A stretch of DNA of 64,000 bases from Streptomyces sp. TLI_235 (GTDB lineage Bacteria > Actinomycetota > Actinomycetes > Streptomycetales > Streptomycetaceae), in assembly GCA_002300355.1 (NCBI GenBank), contig NSGV01000003.1, positions 124,001 to 188,000 of the forward strand. Reading direction: 5' to 3'. The first letter of the stretch is position 1. Each line of letters begins with the position of its first letter. This document shows positions 35,634-43,942 of this stretch, one piece after another. The notes beneath the pieces were generated by a model. That model had not been told where the DNA came from. It did no database searches and worked only from the letters and a program-made list of their open reading frames with translations. The position numbers and the translations under genes were made by a program.

Positions 35634-35992
35634 AGGCCATCGACGCCCCCAAGCACTGGCTCGAAGCGCTGCTGTACGAGCCGGGCAAGGGCTTCTTCAA
35701 GGGCTCGCTGTCCAACGCCGTTTCCACCGGCATCGCCTACCGGCCCGGACAGACCGACCCTCTGGTGTGGGCGGGGGTGCCGATCGCCGGCCTGGGCAAT
35801 GTGGCCCGCGACCTGCTCAAGGGGGTGTCCGTCAACCGGATCTTCCCGGACAAGAGCATTGAGGACGCTCTGTTCCGCGTGGCAACGAAGAGCTTGGGCA
35901 AGCAGGTCATCCGGGTGGTCATGAACGAGATCGTCCCCGCCCCTGCGCCTCCGGATCGGGTGTCTGGGGGTGCGCCCAGCCAGCACCGGTGA
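35570..35992 (+). pseudogene. Out-of-frame 3' continuation of the WXG-headed gene
   Basis: Beginning ACA CAG GTC CGG, this frame encodes about 140 residues with normal streptomycete codon use (segments such as KAIDAPKHWLEALLYEPGKG and VWAGVPIAGLGNVARDLLKG). It continues the upstream protein if one G is restored in the G5 run at 35565-35569. Either the gene is mutated, or the sequence lost a base in the homopolymer, or slippage occurs. The restored protein would have about 779 residues. Its end overlaps the convergent response-regulator gene by 74 bases. Confidence 0.65.
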
Positions 35993-36740
35993 GCCACGGC
36001 GTCCCGGACGACGGCTGCCGCGGACCGTCCCGGTGCGCATGCGTGGGTGGATCCGCTGTTCCGGCCTGGCTGCTGTCCTGGCGGTCCGTCCCGAGCCAGT
36101 GCGCCATGGCCTCGGCCCTGTTCGTGGCATGAAGCTTGCCCAGGATGTGGTTGATGTGGTTCTTGACGGTCTTCTCGCTGAGCACGAGCCGACTGGCGAT
36201 CCTGGAATTGGAGAGGCCCTGCGCAACCAGGTTCATGATCTCCCGCTCGCGTCTGGTCAGTGCGTCGAGCTGCCGGGTGTGCAACGCGGCCCGGTGAGGA
36301 GCGCTCGTGTGGAGCCGGGTCAGCACCGCGGACGTGGCCTGCGGAGACAGATACGCCAGCCCCGGACCGGCGCGCAGGATCGCCCGGATGAGCTCGTCCG
36401 GGGCGAAATCCCCGTGCACCAGGAAGCCGGAGGCCCCCAGTCGCATGGCGGACTCCACCGTGGCCGGGTCGTGGGCGTAGGTGGCCATCAGCACGCGGGA
36501 GATCGCGGCGAGAGGACGCAGCACGCTCAGGCCGTCGACCTGGGGCATGCGATTGTCCAGGAGGATCACGTCGGGGTGAAGCTGCTGGGCGAGGTGCAGG
36601 GCCGTACGCCCGTTCCCGGCCTCGCCCACCACGGACAAACGGGGCTCGGTGTTGATCAGTGCCCGGAGTCCCATGCGGACCACCGCGTTGTCATCGACGA
36701 TCATGACGCCGATGGGCTTGCCCGGCAGGTGCTCGATCAT
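35919..36740 (-). CDS. NarL/LuxR-family response regulator with atypical receiver
   Basis: The 273-residue protein has an N-terminal receiver with the acidic pair in MIVDDN and the phospho-acceptor Asp in LLDNRMPQVDG. The C-terminal LuxR helix-turn-helix (LTRREREIMNLVAQGLSNSRIA to KNHINHILGKLHA) binds DNA. The switch Thr seems replaced by Ala (VLMATY) and the conserved Lys by His (ASGFLVHGD), so phosphorylation-dependent switching may differ from the norm. It lies 61 bases after the sensor kinase on the same strand and is its likely partner. A 50-residue Pro/Ser-rich tail follows the DNA-binding domain. Confidence 0.9.
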   Translation of the reverse strand: MIEHLPGKPIGVMIVDDNAVVRMGLRALINTEPRLSVVGEAGNGRTALHLAQQLHPDVILLDNRMPQVDGLSVLRPLAAISRVLMATYAHDPATVESAMRLGASGFLVHGDFAPDELIRAILRAGPGLAYLSPQATSAVLTRLHTSAPHRAALHTRQLDALTRREREIMNLVAQGLSNSRIASRLVLSEKTVKNHINHILGKLHATNRAEAMAHWLGTDRQDSSQAGTADPPTHAHRDGPRQPSSGTPWLTGAGWAHPQTPDPEAQGRGRSRS

Positions 36741-36801
36741 GGCCTGTCACTTTCTGCGTGCGGGTGCGTGTCCTGGCGAACGGGCCGCGCGAGTACGGGC
36801 A

Positions 36802-37707
36802 TCACGGGCAGCAGGCCGCGCGGGCGCCAGGCTCCGCCTGACCGGGAGGGCCGGCGAGTGGGAGGAGCACGCGCAGTTCGGTGCCGCCCTGCCTCCCGTG
36901 TCCGATGCACAGGGTGCCGCCCAGCAGTTCGGCGCGCTCGCGCATGCCGATCAGTCCGTAGCGGGCCCTGCCCGGCCGGTCCGAGGGCACAGATGCGGAA
37001 TCGAATCCCCGGCCGTCGTCACGCACGGTCACCGCTATGAGGTGGCCGTCGACCGCGACGCTCACCCGCACACGAGTGGCCTCCGCATGTCTGGCCGTGT
37101 TGGCCAGTGCCTCGTCGACGATGAGGAGCAGTTCGTGGCGCACGTTGCTGTCGATCTGGGCGTCGAGCCCTGCGACCGCCACCTGGACGGTCCAGCGGGT
37201 CGGCGCCAGTGCCGCCCACCTGTGGGCCATGCGTTCGACGGCGTCCTGAAGCGGTTCGTAATGCCCGGCGGAGGTGTCGCGCAGGCCTGTCATCAACTGC
37301 CTGGCTTCCCTGGATGCCTGGCCGGCGGCGGCGGCTATCTGCCCTGCGTGGTCTGCCAGATCCGGACGGTCATGGCAGACCGTGCGGGCAAGAGCTTCGG
37401 CAGCAAGAGCGATGCCGTCGACAGTCTTGCCCAAGGAATCGTGTAGACCGCGGGCCAGTCTGGCGCGTTCCGCAGCCGCGGAACGCGTTGCTTGTTCGCG
37501 GCAGGTCCGGCAGCCGCCCCGGTTGCGGTGGGACGGGCGGAGCAGGGACATCGCAGCAGCCGTCAGGACGAAGGCGGATCCCGCGGCAGCCAGGGACACC
37601 AGGGCCAGCACACTCACGGCTGCGCAACCGGCGACGAGGAGGACCGCGGTGGACGGGGAGGCCTGGCGAGGTCTGGGGATGGCATCCCTCTGCTGACGGT
37701 AGGTCAT
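36802..37707 (-). CDS. Two-component sensor histidine kinase (HisKA_3 type)
   Basis: With the ATG at 37707 (GAGAGG about ten bases upstream) the protein has 301 residues. A further ATG at 37761 lies in frame but has no ribosome site and falls inside a hairpin. Two membrane helices occupy residues about 20-55. The phospho-acceptor His lies in ARGLHDSLGKTVDG, and the ATPase domain shows the N-box NTARHAEATRV, DDGRGF and GLIGMRERAELLGG. There is no extracellular sensor domain, so the stimulus is probably membrane-borne. It pairs with the adjacent response regulator. Confidence 0.9.
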   Translation of the reverse strand: MTYRQQRDAIPRPRQASPSTAVLLVAGCAAVSVLALVSLAAAGSAFVLTAAAMSLLRPSHRNRGGCRTCREQATRSAAAERARLARGLHDSLGKTVDGIALAAEALARTVCHDRPDLADHAGQIAAAAGQASREARQLMTGLRDTSAGHYEPLQDAVERMAHRWAALAPTRWTVQVAVAGLDAQIDSNVRHELLLIVDEALANTARHAEATRVRVSVAVDGHLIAVTVRDDGRGFDSASVPSDRPGRARYGLIGMRERAELLGGTLCIGHGRQGGTELRVLLPLAGPPGQAEPGARAACCP

Positions 37708-37744
37708 CTGCAGGCCTCTCGTGCGGGACTTTCCGAGTACCCAC

Positions 37745-37776
37745 AGGGCCCCTGGACCCATGTCCGGGGGCCCTGG
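37745..37776 (-). terminator. Hairpin upstream of the sensor kinase
   Basis: CAGGGCCCC (37745-37753) pairs with GGGGCCCTG (37768-37776), and the inner GGAC/GTCC extends the stem to about 14 pairs with one T-G wobble and a CCAT loop. It follows the stop of the minus-strand gene at 37861 and probably terminates it. Confidence 0.55.
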
Positions 37777-37860
37777 AAGTCTTGGGTGGTCTCAGCATCC
37801 TGGCGGGCCTGTTGGGAAACATCCGCCATGAGGCCAGTAGCTTCGCGTCGGCAGAAGCGC

Positions 37861-38292
37861 CTACGCCGCCCTTCTGCGCGCTTTGCGGCGTTCCTGGAGA
37901 GCAGTCTCGACTTCCCAGACCTGGCCGCTCATGGCGGCAGCCCAGGCGCTCTCCTGTTGGTAGAACTCGAAAAGCTCCTGGATGTCATAGGACTTGCCCA
38001 GTCCACGGACCCTGCGAAGGGCAACCCGGAAAGTGGCCAGCTCGGACTCGATGTGGAGCCTGACCACCCGCGCGAGTTCGTCGGGGCGGCGGTGGAACAG
38101 TCCTTCGCACCGCCAGCGGGCGGGGCCGAGCTCAAAGAGCCAGGCCTTGGCGGACCGTTCGAAGTCCGGCGAGTCCGGACGGGCCACGCTTCCGGGCCAC
38201 GACGGGCGGTGGACGACGAGCGTTTCCGGCACTGCCGCCGAACTGCGGGCGGCGAGGGGCGTGGCCGTTGCGGGGATCTGTGACCTGTGCAT
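37861..38292 (-). CDS. Conserved hypothetical protein (streptomycete type)
   Basis: The 143-residue soluble protein has a variable N-terminus. Residues about 45-140 are helical (AWLFELGPARWRCEGL, VVRLHIESELATFRVAL and a C-terminal ESAWAAAMSGQVWEVETAL helix). It resembles small helical proteins of unknown function that I recall from streptomycetes, and no catalytic motif is evident. The ATG is preceded by GGAGTCC. It lies between the two-component genes and the divergent LAL regulator. Function unknown. Confidence 0.65.
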   Translation of the reverse strand: MHRSQIPATATPLAARSSAAVPETLVVHRPSWPGSVARPDSPDFERSAKAWLFELGPARWRCEGLFHRRPDELARVVRLHIESELATFRVALRRVRGLGKSYDIQELFEFYQQESAWAAAMSGQVWEVETALQERRKARRRAA

Positions 38293-38533
38293 GATGAGGA
38301 CTCCTTGCTGGTCGTACCGCCGCGCCGGCAGTCATGGGGCATCGACCTGGGAAGTGTTCGGCAGGCTAGTCGGCGCCCGGCGCCCCCGGAAGGGGTCCTG
38401 GGCCCGTGGTCCCAGGCGCAGCATGGGTCCCGGCCGGTGCACAGAGGCGGCTGGGCGGAAGAGGCACTCGGGCTCGGCGGCGTCCTCCTGCGAGGGGAAA
38501 ATCACCCGAAGATGCCGGTATAGGCTTTTGCGC

Positions 38534-41443
38534 ATGGGATCGAACGCTCCAGCGGCGGCCTTCGTCGGGCGGAGCACGGACCTGGCCGTGCTCCGGCAGC
38601 TGGTGCGGGACGTGTCCGCCGGCCGTGGCGGGACCGTATGGGTCGAGGGCGAGCCGGGGATCGGCAAGTCCTCCTTCGTCGCGGCGGCGCTCTCGGACGC
38701 AACAGCCGCCGGCTGCCAGGTGGCATGGGCAGAGGCGGATGAGCTGGGTCTGCGCTCCCCGTTGCGGGTGATGCTGGATTGCCTGGGAATCCGCCCCCAC
38801 TCCCCTGACGAGCGGCGTGCACGAATCGCCCGGCTGTTGTACGCCGGTCCGGACGTTGGGGTATTCGGCGGTGTCGATCCCGTGCGCGCAGTGCTGGAAC
38901 GGCTGCTGTCCCTGGTCGACGAGTTGTGCGCCGACGGTCCGCTGATCATGGTGATCGACGATGTCCAGTGGGCCGACGAGCCCAGCCTCATCGCCTGGCA
39001 TCGTCTCAACCAGACCGTCGAACAGCTACCACTGCTCCTGGTCGCCGCATCGCGGCCCCTGCCGCAGCGGGACGCGGTGGCCCAGCTGAGGCACAGCGTG
39101 CTGTCGGGTAACGGGGTGCGGATCCCGCTCGGCCCGCTCGCGCAGGAAGACGTGTCCCAGCTGGTTGCCGAGCTGGCCGGGGCTCCGCCCGGTCCCAGGC
39201 TGAGGCGTCTCGCCGCAGGAGCTGCGGGGAACCCGCTGTACCTGGTCGAGCTGCTCGACGCGCTTTCGGACGAGGGCTCTGTGGTGATTTCCGAGAAGGC
39301 GGAGCTGGCAGCCGGCGTGCCAGACCGACTGCCGCAATCCCTGGCAGCTGTGATCACCACCCGGTTGAGCTTCCTCCCCCGGTCGTTGCTGGAGATGCTG
39401 GGGGCAGCCGCGCTGCTGGGCCAGGAGTTCGCCGTCATGGATCTGGCCGCGCTGTTGGGCGTCCCGGTCTCCGCACTGCTGAGCGGGCTGCGGCAGGCCG
39501 ATGCCGCGGCGGTGGTCACAGCGTCCGACGCGGGCCTTCGGTTTCGCCACCCCCTGATCCGACAGGTGCTCTACGACGGTTTGCCGACGGCCCTGCGAAC
39601 AGCCCTGCACCGTCAGGCGGCCCAAGTGCTGGCGGAATCCGGGGCGGACGGCGAACGGGTGATGGAGCAACTGCTCGCCGCCGCGCCGACGGTGGACCGG
39701 TGGTCCCTCGACTGGGTTGCCTCGCATGCGGAGACGCTGACGCACCAGGTCCCGGTGCTCGCAGCAGAACTGCTGCGACTGCTCGTGGAACAGAACGCAG
39801 GCATGGGCACGGAGCAGCACGAGGTCGTGGTGTCCGCCCTCGCCGGGGCGCTGTTCCGGCAGGGACAGCATGACGAGGCGGAGAAACTCGTCCGGGGGCT
39901 TCTTGCCCACTCGCCCGGCACCGAACGGGCCGCCGAGCTGCGCTGGCTGCTGGCCCGCATGCTGTTCGGCGCGGGCCGCAACGAGCAGGCGCGTTCCGTG
40001 ATCGCCCAGGCGCTTCGGGGGGAGCGTCTGTCAGCGGGCTGGCGCGGCCGCTTCCAGGCACTGTCCGCGATGTTTCTGCGGGCAGACGCAGGAGATCTCC
40101 AGGGAGCCGAACTCGCTGCCCGGGAGGCGCTGCAGACCGCAGAGGCCGCACAGGACCGCTTCGGGATCGGCTATTCCCTGTGTGTGCTGTGGCTCGTCGA
40201 CTCGGTGCGGCGCGACCACCTCGGGGCCCTGGCGACGGCGCAGCGTGCAATTGCGGTGCTCGGCGACGACCCGGAGTTCGTGGACTTGCGGGCCTGGGCC
40301 CGGGAGAACCAGGTGTTCACCCTCCAGAACCTCGACCGCATGGCGGACGCCGAGGCAATCCTCCGGGAGGCCCACGCCGAGGCCGCGCACAGCGGCGAGC
40401 CTGCGAAAGCGACCCTGCACATCGGATCGGCGGTGCACGACTTCTGGGCGGGCCGGTGGGACGACGCGTTGGCCTCACTCGACTCGATCCCCACGCAAGG
40501 GCCCGAGGCCACGTACTTCGGGCTGCGTGAACGAGGGCCGATGCTGCTGCACCACGGGGTAACTGCCTTGATCGCGGGGCATCGCGACAACCGCGAACTC
40601 GCGCGCAGGTATCTGGATGCGGGCCTGGCGCTGCCGGTACGCACTGTCTCCGACTGGGAGAACCGCGACTTTCTGATCGTCGCGCAGGCCTTGGAGGCAG
40701 AGCGCGACGGCGCGCCGGAGCGGGCGCTGGATCTGTTGTCCCAGATCCTGGAGTTCCGCCAGGGGCAGATGAACGTGGTGCACCAGTGGCTGCCCGACCT
40801 GGTCCGGTTGGCGATGGACCTCGGGGAGGAGACGCTGGCGCGCAAAGCAAGCGCGATCTGCGGGGCCGAGGCCGCGAGGGAAGCAGTGCCTGCGAGGGCT
40901 GTCTTTGCCGAACGGCGTTGTCGCGCGTTGATCCACCGTGATCCGGCGCCGGTCTTGGAAGCGGCGGAGCACTACGCGGCCGTGGGCCGGCCCTTCGAAC
41001 GGGCCCTGGCGATGGAGGATGCGGCCGTCCTGCTGGCCCTCCAGGGGCATGGCACGGAGGCGAGGACGGCGCTCACACAGGCCGTCTCGGCGTACACGGA
41101 CATGGGGGCGGTCTGGGATGTGCGCCGGGCGGATGCACGGGTCCGCCCGTTCGGGGTCCGGCGCGGGGTCCGCGGTCCACGTCCGCGGGCGTCCTTCGGG
41201 TGGGCTTCCCTGTCGCCGACCGAACTGCGGGTGGCCCGATTGGTCGCCGAGGGCAAGTCCAACCCGCAAATCGCCGGGAACCTACTGCTGTCCCGCCGAA
41301 CCGTGCAGACCCACGTCTCGCACATCCTGGCCAAGCTCGGCGCCCACTCACGCGTGGAGATCGCCACCGAGGCGTTGCACCACCCCGAACCCGGGGGTGC
41401 TGACGCAGTGGCGTTGTCCGTCCGGATGACCGAGACGGGCTGA
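38534..41443 (+). CDS. LuxR-family large ATP-binding (LAL) transcriptional regulator
   Basis: Starting at the ATG at 38534 the protein has 969 residues, the usual LAL size. The N-terminal AAA domain has Walker A EGEPGIGKSSF near residue 37 and Walker B IMVIDDVQWADE near 138. A long TPR-like helical middle follows. The C-terminal LuxR helix-turn-helix is SPTELRVARLVAEGKSNPQIA to VQTHVSHILAKLGAHSRVE. No ribosome site precedes the ATG, and a TATAGG box lies about ten bases upstream (38519-38524), so a near-leaderless transcript is possible. Many LAL proteins activate secondary metabolism or sugar genes; no target is evident here. Confidence 0.9.
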   Translation: MGSNAPAAAFVGRSTDLAVLRQLVRDVSAGRGGTVWVEGEPGIGKSSFVAAALSDATAAGCQVAWAEADELGLRSPLRVMLDCLGIRPHSPDERRARIARLLYAGPDVGVFGGVDPVRAVLERLLSLVDELCADGPLIMVIDDVQWADEPSLIAWHRLNQTVEQLPLLLVAASRPLPQRDAVAQLRHSVLSGNGVRIPLGPLAQEDVSQLVAELAGAPPGPRLRRLAAGAAGNPLYLVELLDALSDEGSVVISEKAELAAGVPDRLPQSLAAVITTRLSFLPRSLLEMLGAAALLGQEFAVMDLAALLGVPVSALLSGLRQADAAAVVTASDAGLRFRHPLIRQVLYDGLPTALRTALHRQAAQVLAESGADGERVMEQLLAAAPTVDRWSLDWVASHAETLTHQVPVLAAELLRLLVEQNAGMGTEQHEVVVSALAGALFRQGQHDEAEKLVRGLLAHSPGTERAAELRWLLARMLFGAGRNEQARSVIAQALRGERLSAGWRGRFQALSAMFLRADAGDLQGAELAAREALQTAEAAQDRFGIGYSLCVLWLVDSVRRDHLGALATAQRAIAVLGDDPEFVDLRAWARENQVFTLQNLDRMADAEAILREAHAEAAHSGEPAKATLHIGSAVHDFWAGRWDDALASLDSIPTQGPEATYFGLRERGPMLLHHGVTALIAGHRDNRELARRYLDAGLALPVRTVSDWENRDFLIVAQALEAERDGAPERALDLLSQILEFRQGQMNVVHQWLPDLVRLAMDLGEETLARKASAICGAEAAREAVPARAVFAERRCRALIHRDPAPVLEAAEHYAAVGRPFERALAMEDAAVLLALQGHGTEARTALTQAVSAYTDMGAVWDVRRADARVRPFGVRRGVRGPRPRASFGWASLSPTELRVARLVAEGKSNPQIAGNLLLSRRTVQTHVSHILAKLGAHSRVEIATEALHHPEPGGADAVALSVRMTETG

Positions 41444-41769
41444 GTGCGTCTTCGGGGCCATGGCCTGGTGGGGGAAGGGAAGCCAGCCGCGGCCCGACAC
41501 AGGGGCGTCGGCACGGGGCAGGAGAGGCGCTATCAGGGCCCCTGGGCCCGAGTCGAATCTGGGCCTATCCAGGGGCGGCCGGTCCGCCTAGCGTACGGCT
41601 GGACCAGTGCCTCTGGCCGACATCAGAGGTCACCTGCCGCGGGTGTCGAGGATCTGGTCCTCAAGGTAGTGGCGATGGGCTCTCTGATCGGACGTCGTAC
41701 AGCGGATCGCGGCATCTGACTTCCGCATGCCGCTCGGATCTCGCCGCACCCCCAGCGAGAGGCCATGAC
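41444..41769. other. Intergenic gap with terminator-like structure
   Basis: About 325 bases follow the LAL gene. A bulged hairpin at 41539-41575 (CCCCTGG with CCAGGGG, plus an inner GCCC/GGGC stem) probably ends the LAL transcript. The rest holds no supported gene. The acyltransferase ribosome site GAGAGG lies at its end (41757-41762). Confidence 0.5.
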
Positions 41770-42759
41770 ATGCATATTTCCATTGGCGCGGCCGTCGGGC
41801 CCCAGAACCCGCAGCGCCTCGGCGGCGGCAGCCCGCATCCCTCCGGCCTCTCTGCTGGTGCTGAGGGGCAGGCGACGGCAGTGCCGCACCAGGACCAGGT
41901 GCCCGCGCCTCCGGGCCCGGCCGTCAATGCCGGCGGTCGGGCATCGACGGGCGGCTGGATTCCGGTGTCCTCCTGTGATCCGCAGCGCTGTATCGACACG
42001 CCGGCTCCGACCGTGGGGACCATTCGACGACTGGCGCGCTACGCAGGCTGCGCCGTGGCCGTCATGATGGGGTTCCCCTTGCTGCCGCTGGTGCGGCGTT
42101 GTTCGTGGCTCCCCTCACGCCGACTGGCCCGGCTCTGGTCACGGGCCATCATGACGGCTTTGGGCATACGGGTGCGGGTGTTGGGAAGCAAGGCAGCCGA
42201 ACAGAACGGTGGCCTCCTGGTGGTGGCGAACCATGTGTCCTGGCTCGACATCCCCCTGCTCGGCTCGGTGCGTCCGGGGAGGATGCTGGCCAAGAGCGAG
42301 CTCGGAGAGGTGCCCGTTCTCGGGGGGATCGCGGCACGGAACGGAACGATATTCGTCCAGCGGGAGAGGCTGCGGGCCCTGCCCGCAACACTCTCCGAGA
42401 TCTCGCGCTCCTTGCGTGCCGACGGCCACGTCGTGGGCTTCCCCGAGGGCACCACCTGGTGCGGCCGCGACACCGGGCCTTTTCGGCCGGCTCTGTTCCA
42501 AGCCGCAATCGATGCCTGCGCGCCCGTTCAGCCCGCAGTGATCACCTACCGGTGTCAGAGCGGGGAACTGACCACTGCTCCGGCCTACCTGAGCAGTGAG
42601 AGCCTGCTCGTTTCGCTGCGAAAGGCCGCGGCCATGCGAGGTCTGGTCGCGGAGGTACGCTTGCTGCCGACGATCCCTGCGGGGAGCCACCAGAACCGCC
42701 GTTCGCTCATGAATGCCGCCCAGGCTGCTGTGAACCGCGCTCTTGCAGAGCGTGGTTGA
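41770..42759 (+). CDS. 1-Acyl-glycerol-3-phosphate acyltransferase (PlsC-like)
   Basis: The 329-residue protein carries the acyltransferase motif NHVSWLD (the NH-x4-D box) near residue 155 and FPEGTTW near 223, with a preceding hydrophobic helix (CAVAVMMGFPLLPLV). It would add a second acyl chain to a lysophosphatidate or a related acceptor at the membrane. The ATG at 41770 has GAGAGG seven bases upstream. However, similarity to family members seems to begin only near residue 57 (GWIPVSSCDPQRCI), so the first 55 Gly/Pro-rich residues may be untranslated. It stands alone between two gaps. Confidence 0.85.
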   Translation: MHISIGAAVGPQNPQRLGGGSPHPSGLSAGAEGQATAVPHQDQVPAPPGPAVNAGGRASTGGWIPVSSCDPQRCIDTPAPTVGTIRRLARYAGCAVAVMMGFPLLPLVRRCSWLPSRRLARLWSRAIMTALGIRVRVLGSKAAEQNGGLLVVANHVSWLDIPLLGSVRPGRMLAKSELGEVPVLGGIAARNGTIFVQRERLRALPATLSEISRSLRADGHVVGFPEGTTWCGRDTGPFRPALFQAAIDACAPVQPAVITYRCQSGELTTAPAYLSSESLLVSLRKAAAMRGLVAEVRLLPTIPAGSHQNRRSLMNAAQAAVNRALAERG

Positions 42760-43163
42760 GGCACTGTCAACGATTCGTAACGATCGTGGCGTTGGCGATC
42801 ACGAGGGCAGCGCCAGGGGCGTCTCACTGCAGCTCCGGCGGTGCAATTCCAGCCGGTACCAGGTGTGTTGACACCCCTGGGCTTGTCCAGCTCCCCGTCT
42901 CGGCACAGCAGATCCCCCAGAGGAGGACTTGCGTCCGTACTGCAGACAGACCGCACGTGTCTTCGTGGCCATGCCAGTGACGGAGCATCCGCCCGATTCC
43001 GAGTGGAGCCTCAGGTCCACGTCCCGCCGGCCCGCACCGCGGAACCTGTCTCGCCCGCCGGCTTCATTCCCAACGGGCCTTTGCCCGGCCGGTCACGGCG
43101 CTGGCGCTGTCGCTCGCGGACTCCTGGGCGGACCAGTCAAAGGGCTCGGCCCGGTGTCCCCGC
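42760..43163. other. Intergenic gap
   Basis: About 400 bases lie between the convergent acyltransferase and RsbW-like genes. A TTGACA box at 42868-42873 has no matching -10. No gene or strong hairpin was found; the frames are shadows. Confidence 0.45.
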
Positions 43164-43697
43164 TCACGGAAGAACTCGGGGAATGGTGACCCAGACGGTC
43201 TTGCCGCCTTCTCGGTGGCATTCGGTGGAGCAGTAGCCACCGCTCTCGCACAGGAGGTTCTGAATGATGTGCATCCCGCGCCCGGAGGTGGCGTCGGCCG
43301 GTACCGGTTCGATGTACGGGCGCTCCCCGTTGCCGTCCCACACACCGATCCTGAACCCGCCCATCTCGTCGATGAGCATGGTGACCGAGATCAGGCTGGT
43401 CACCTGACTCGCGTAGCGGACTGCATTCGTGACGAGCTCGGAGACGATCACGCGGATGCTGTCGACCACGTCCCGGTCGCCCATCCCCCAGCCGTTGAGG
43501 GTCGCGATGACCTCGTTCCGGGCAACGCGGATCGACAGATCTCTCGGTGGGACCGCAAAGCTGTACTGGTGTCCATCGCTGGTGTCGGACTGGGGCGTCG
43601 GCACACTGCGGGTCGGTGCTTCCTGCGTGGTCGGGAGGAGTTGGGCAGTTCCCGCCGCGCGCTGGTCCTGGTTGCATTCAGTCGACGGAATGAACAT
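43164..43697 (-). CDS. RsbW-like ATP-binding protein (anti-sigma-factor kinase type)
   Basis: The 177-residue protein has a 45-residue variable head and a HATPase_c_2 domain. It shows the N-box SELVTNAVRYA, a WDGNG G1-like motif and GRGMHIIQNL as the G2 lid. Streptomycetes encode dozens of these stand-alone GHKL kinases, which act on sigma factors or on STAS antagonists. The ATG at 43697 has AAGGACC upstream. It follows the large LuxR gene on the same strand but a strong hairpin lies between, so it is probably transcribed separately. No cognate STAS gene is adjacent. Confidence 0.85.
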   Translation of the reverse strand: MFIPSTECNQDQRAAGTAQLLPTTQEAPTRSVPTPQSDTSDGHQYSFAVPPRDLSIRVARNEVIATLNGWGMGDRDVVDSIRVIVSELVTNAVRYASQVTSLISVTMLIDEMGGFRIGVWDGNGERPYIEPVPADATSGRGMHIIQNLLCESGGYCSTECHREGGKTVWVTIPRVLP

Positions 43698-43816
43698 GGC
43701 TGGTCCTTGTCGTCAGTACCGCATCAGTCGACCGGACGGTGTTCGGAGGTCGACAGGGGCGGGGGGTGGCTTGCGGTCCGACTGCTTCTGGACCAGGGTC
43801 CTGCGCATGGTGTTCG

Positions 43817-43846
43817 CCTTCCGTGGGACCGGGGTCCCACGGAAGG
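43817..43846 (-). terminator. 30-bp near-perfect palindrome after the second LAL gene
   Basis: A 14-bp perfect stem (43817-43830 with 43833-43846) is separated by only two bases. It sits 97 bases after the LuxR stop and 120 before the RsbW-like start. A terminator is likely; the tight symmetry would also suit a dimeric repressor site. Confidence 0.6.
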
Positions 43847-43942
43847 GACCCGAGGGCCTCGCACGTCCTACACTCCCCTGCACGGTCGGCGAAGACATCC
43901 GCCATTCCGCCTGACGACGGGGCCACGTTCCCGAAGCCCGGC

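Noticed and set aside
42868..42900. TTGACA box as a promoter
   Set aside because: No plausible -10 element follows at 15-19 bases and no gene starts downstream on that strand.
43093..43677. 194-codon minus-strand frame over the RsbW-like gene
   Set aside because: Alternative frame of the 43164-43697 gene, which has the GHKL motifs.
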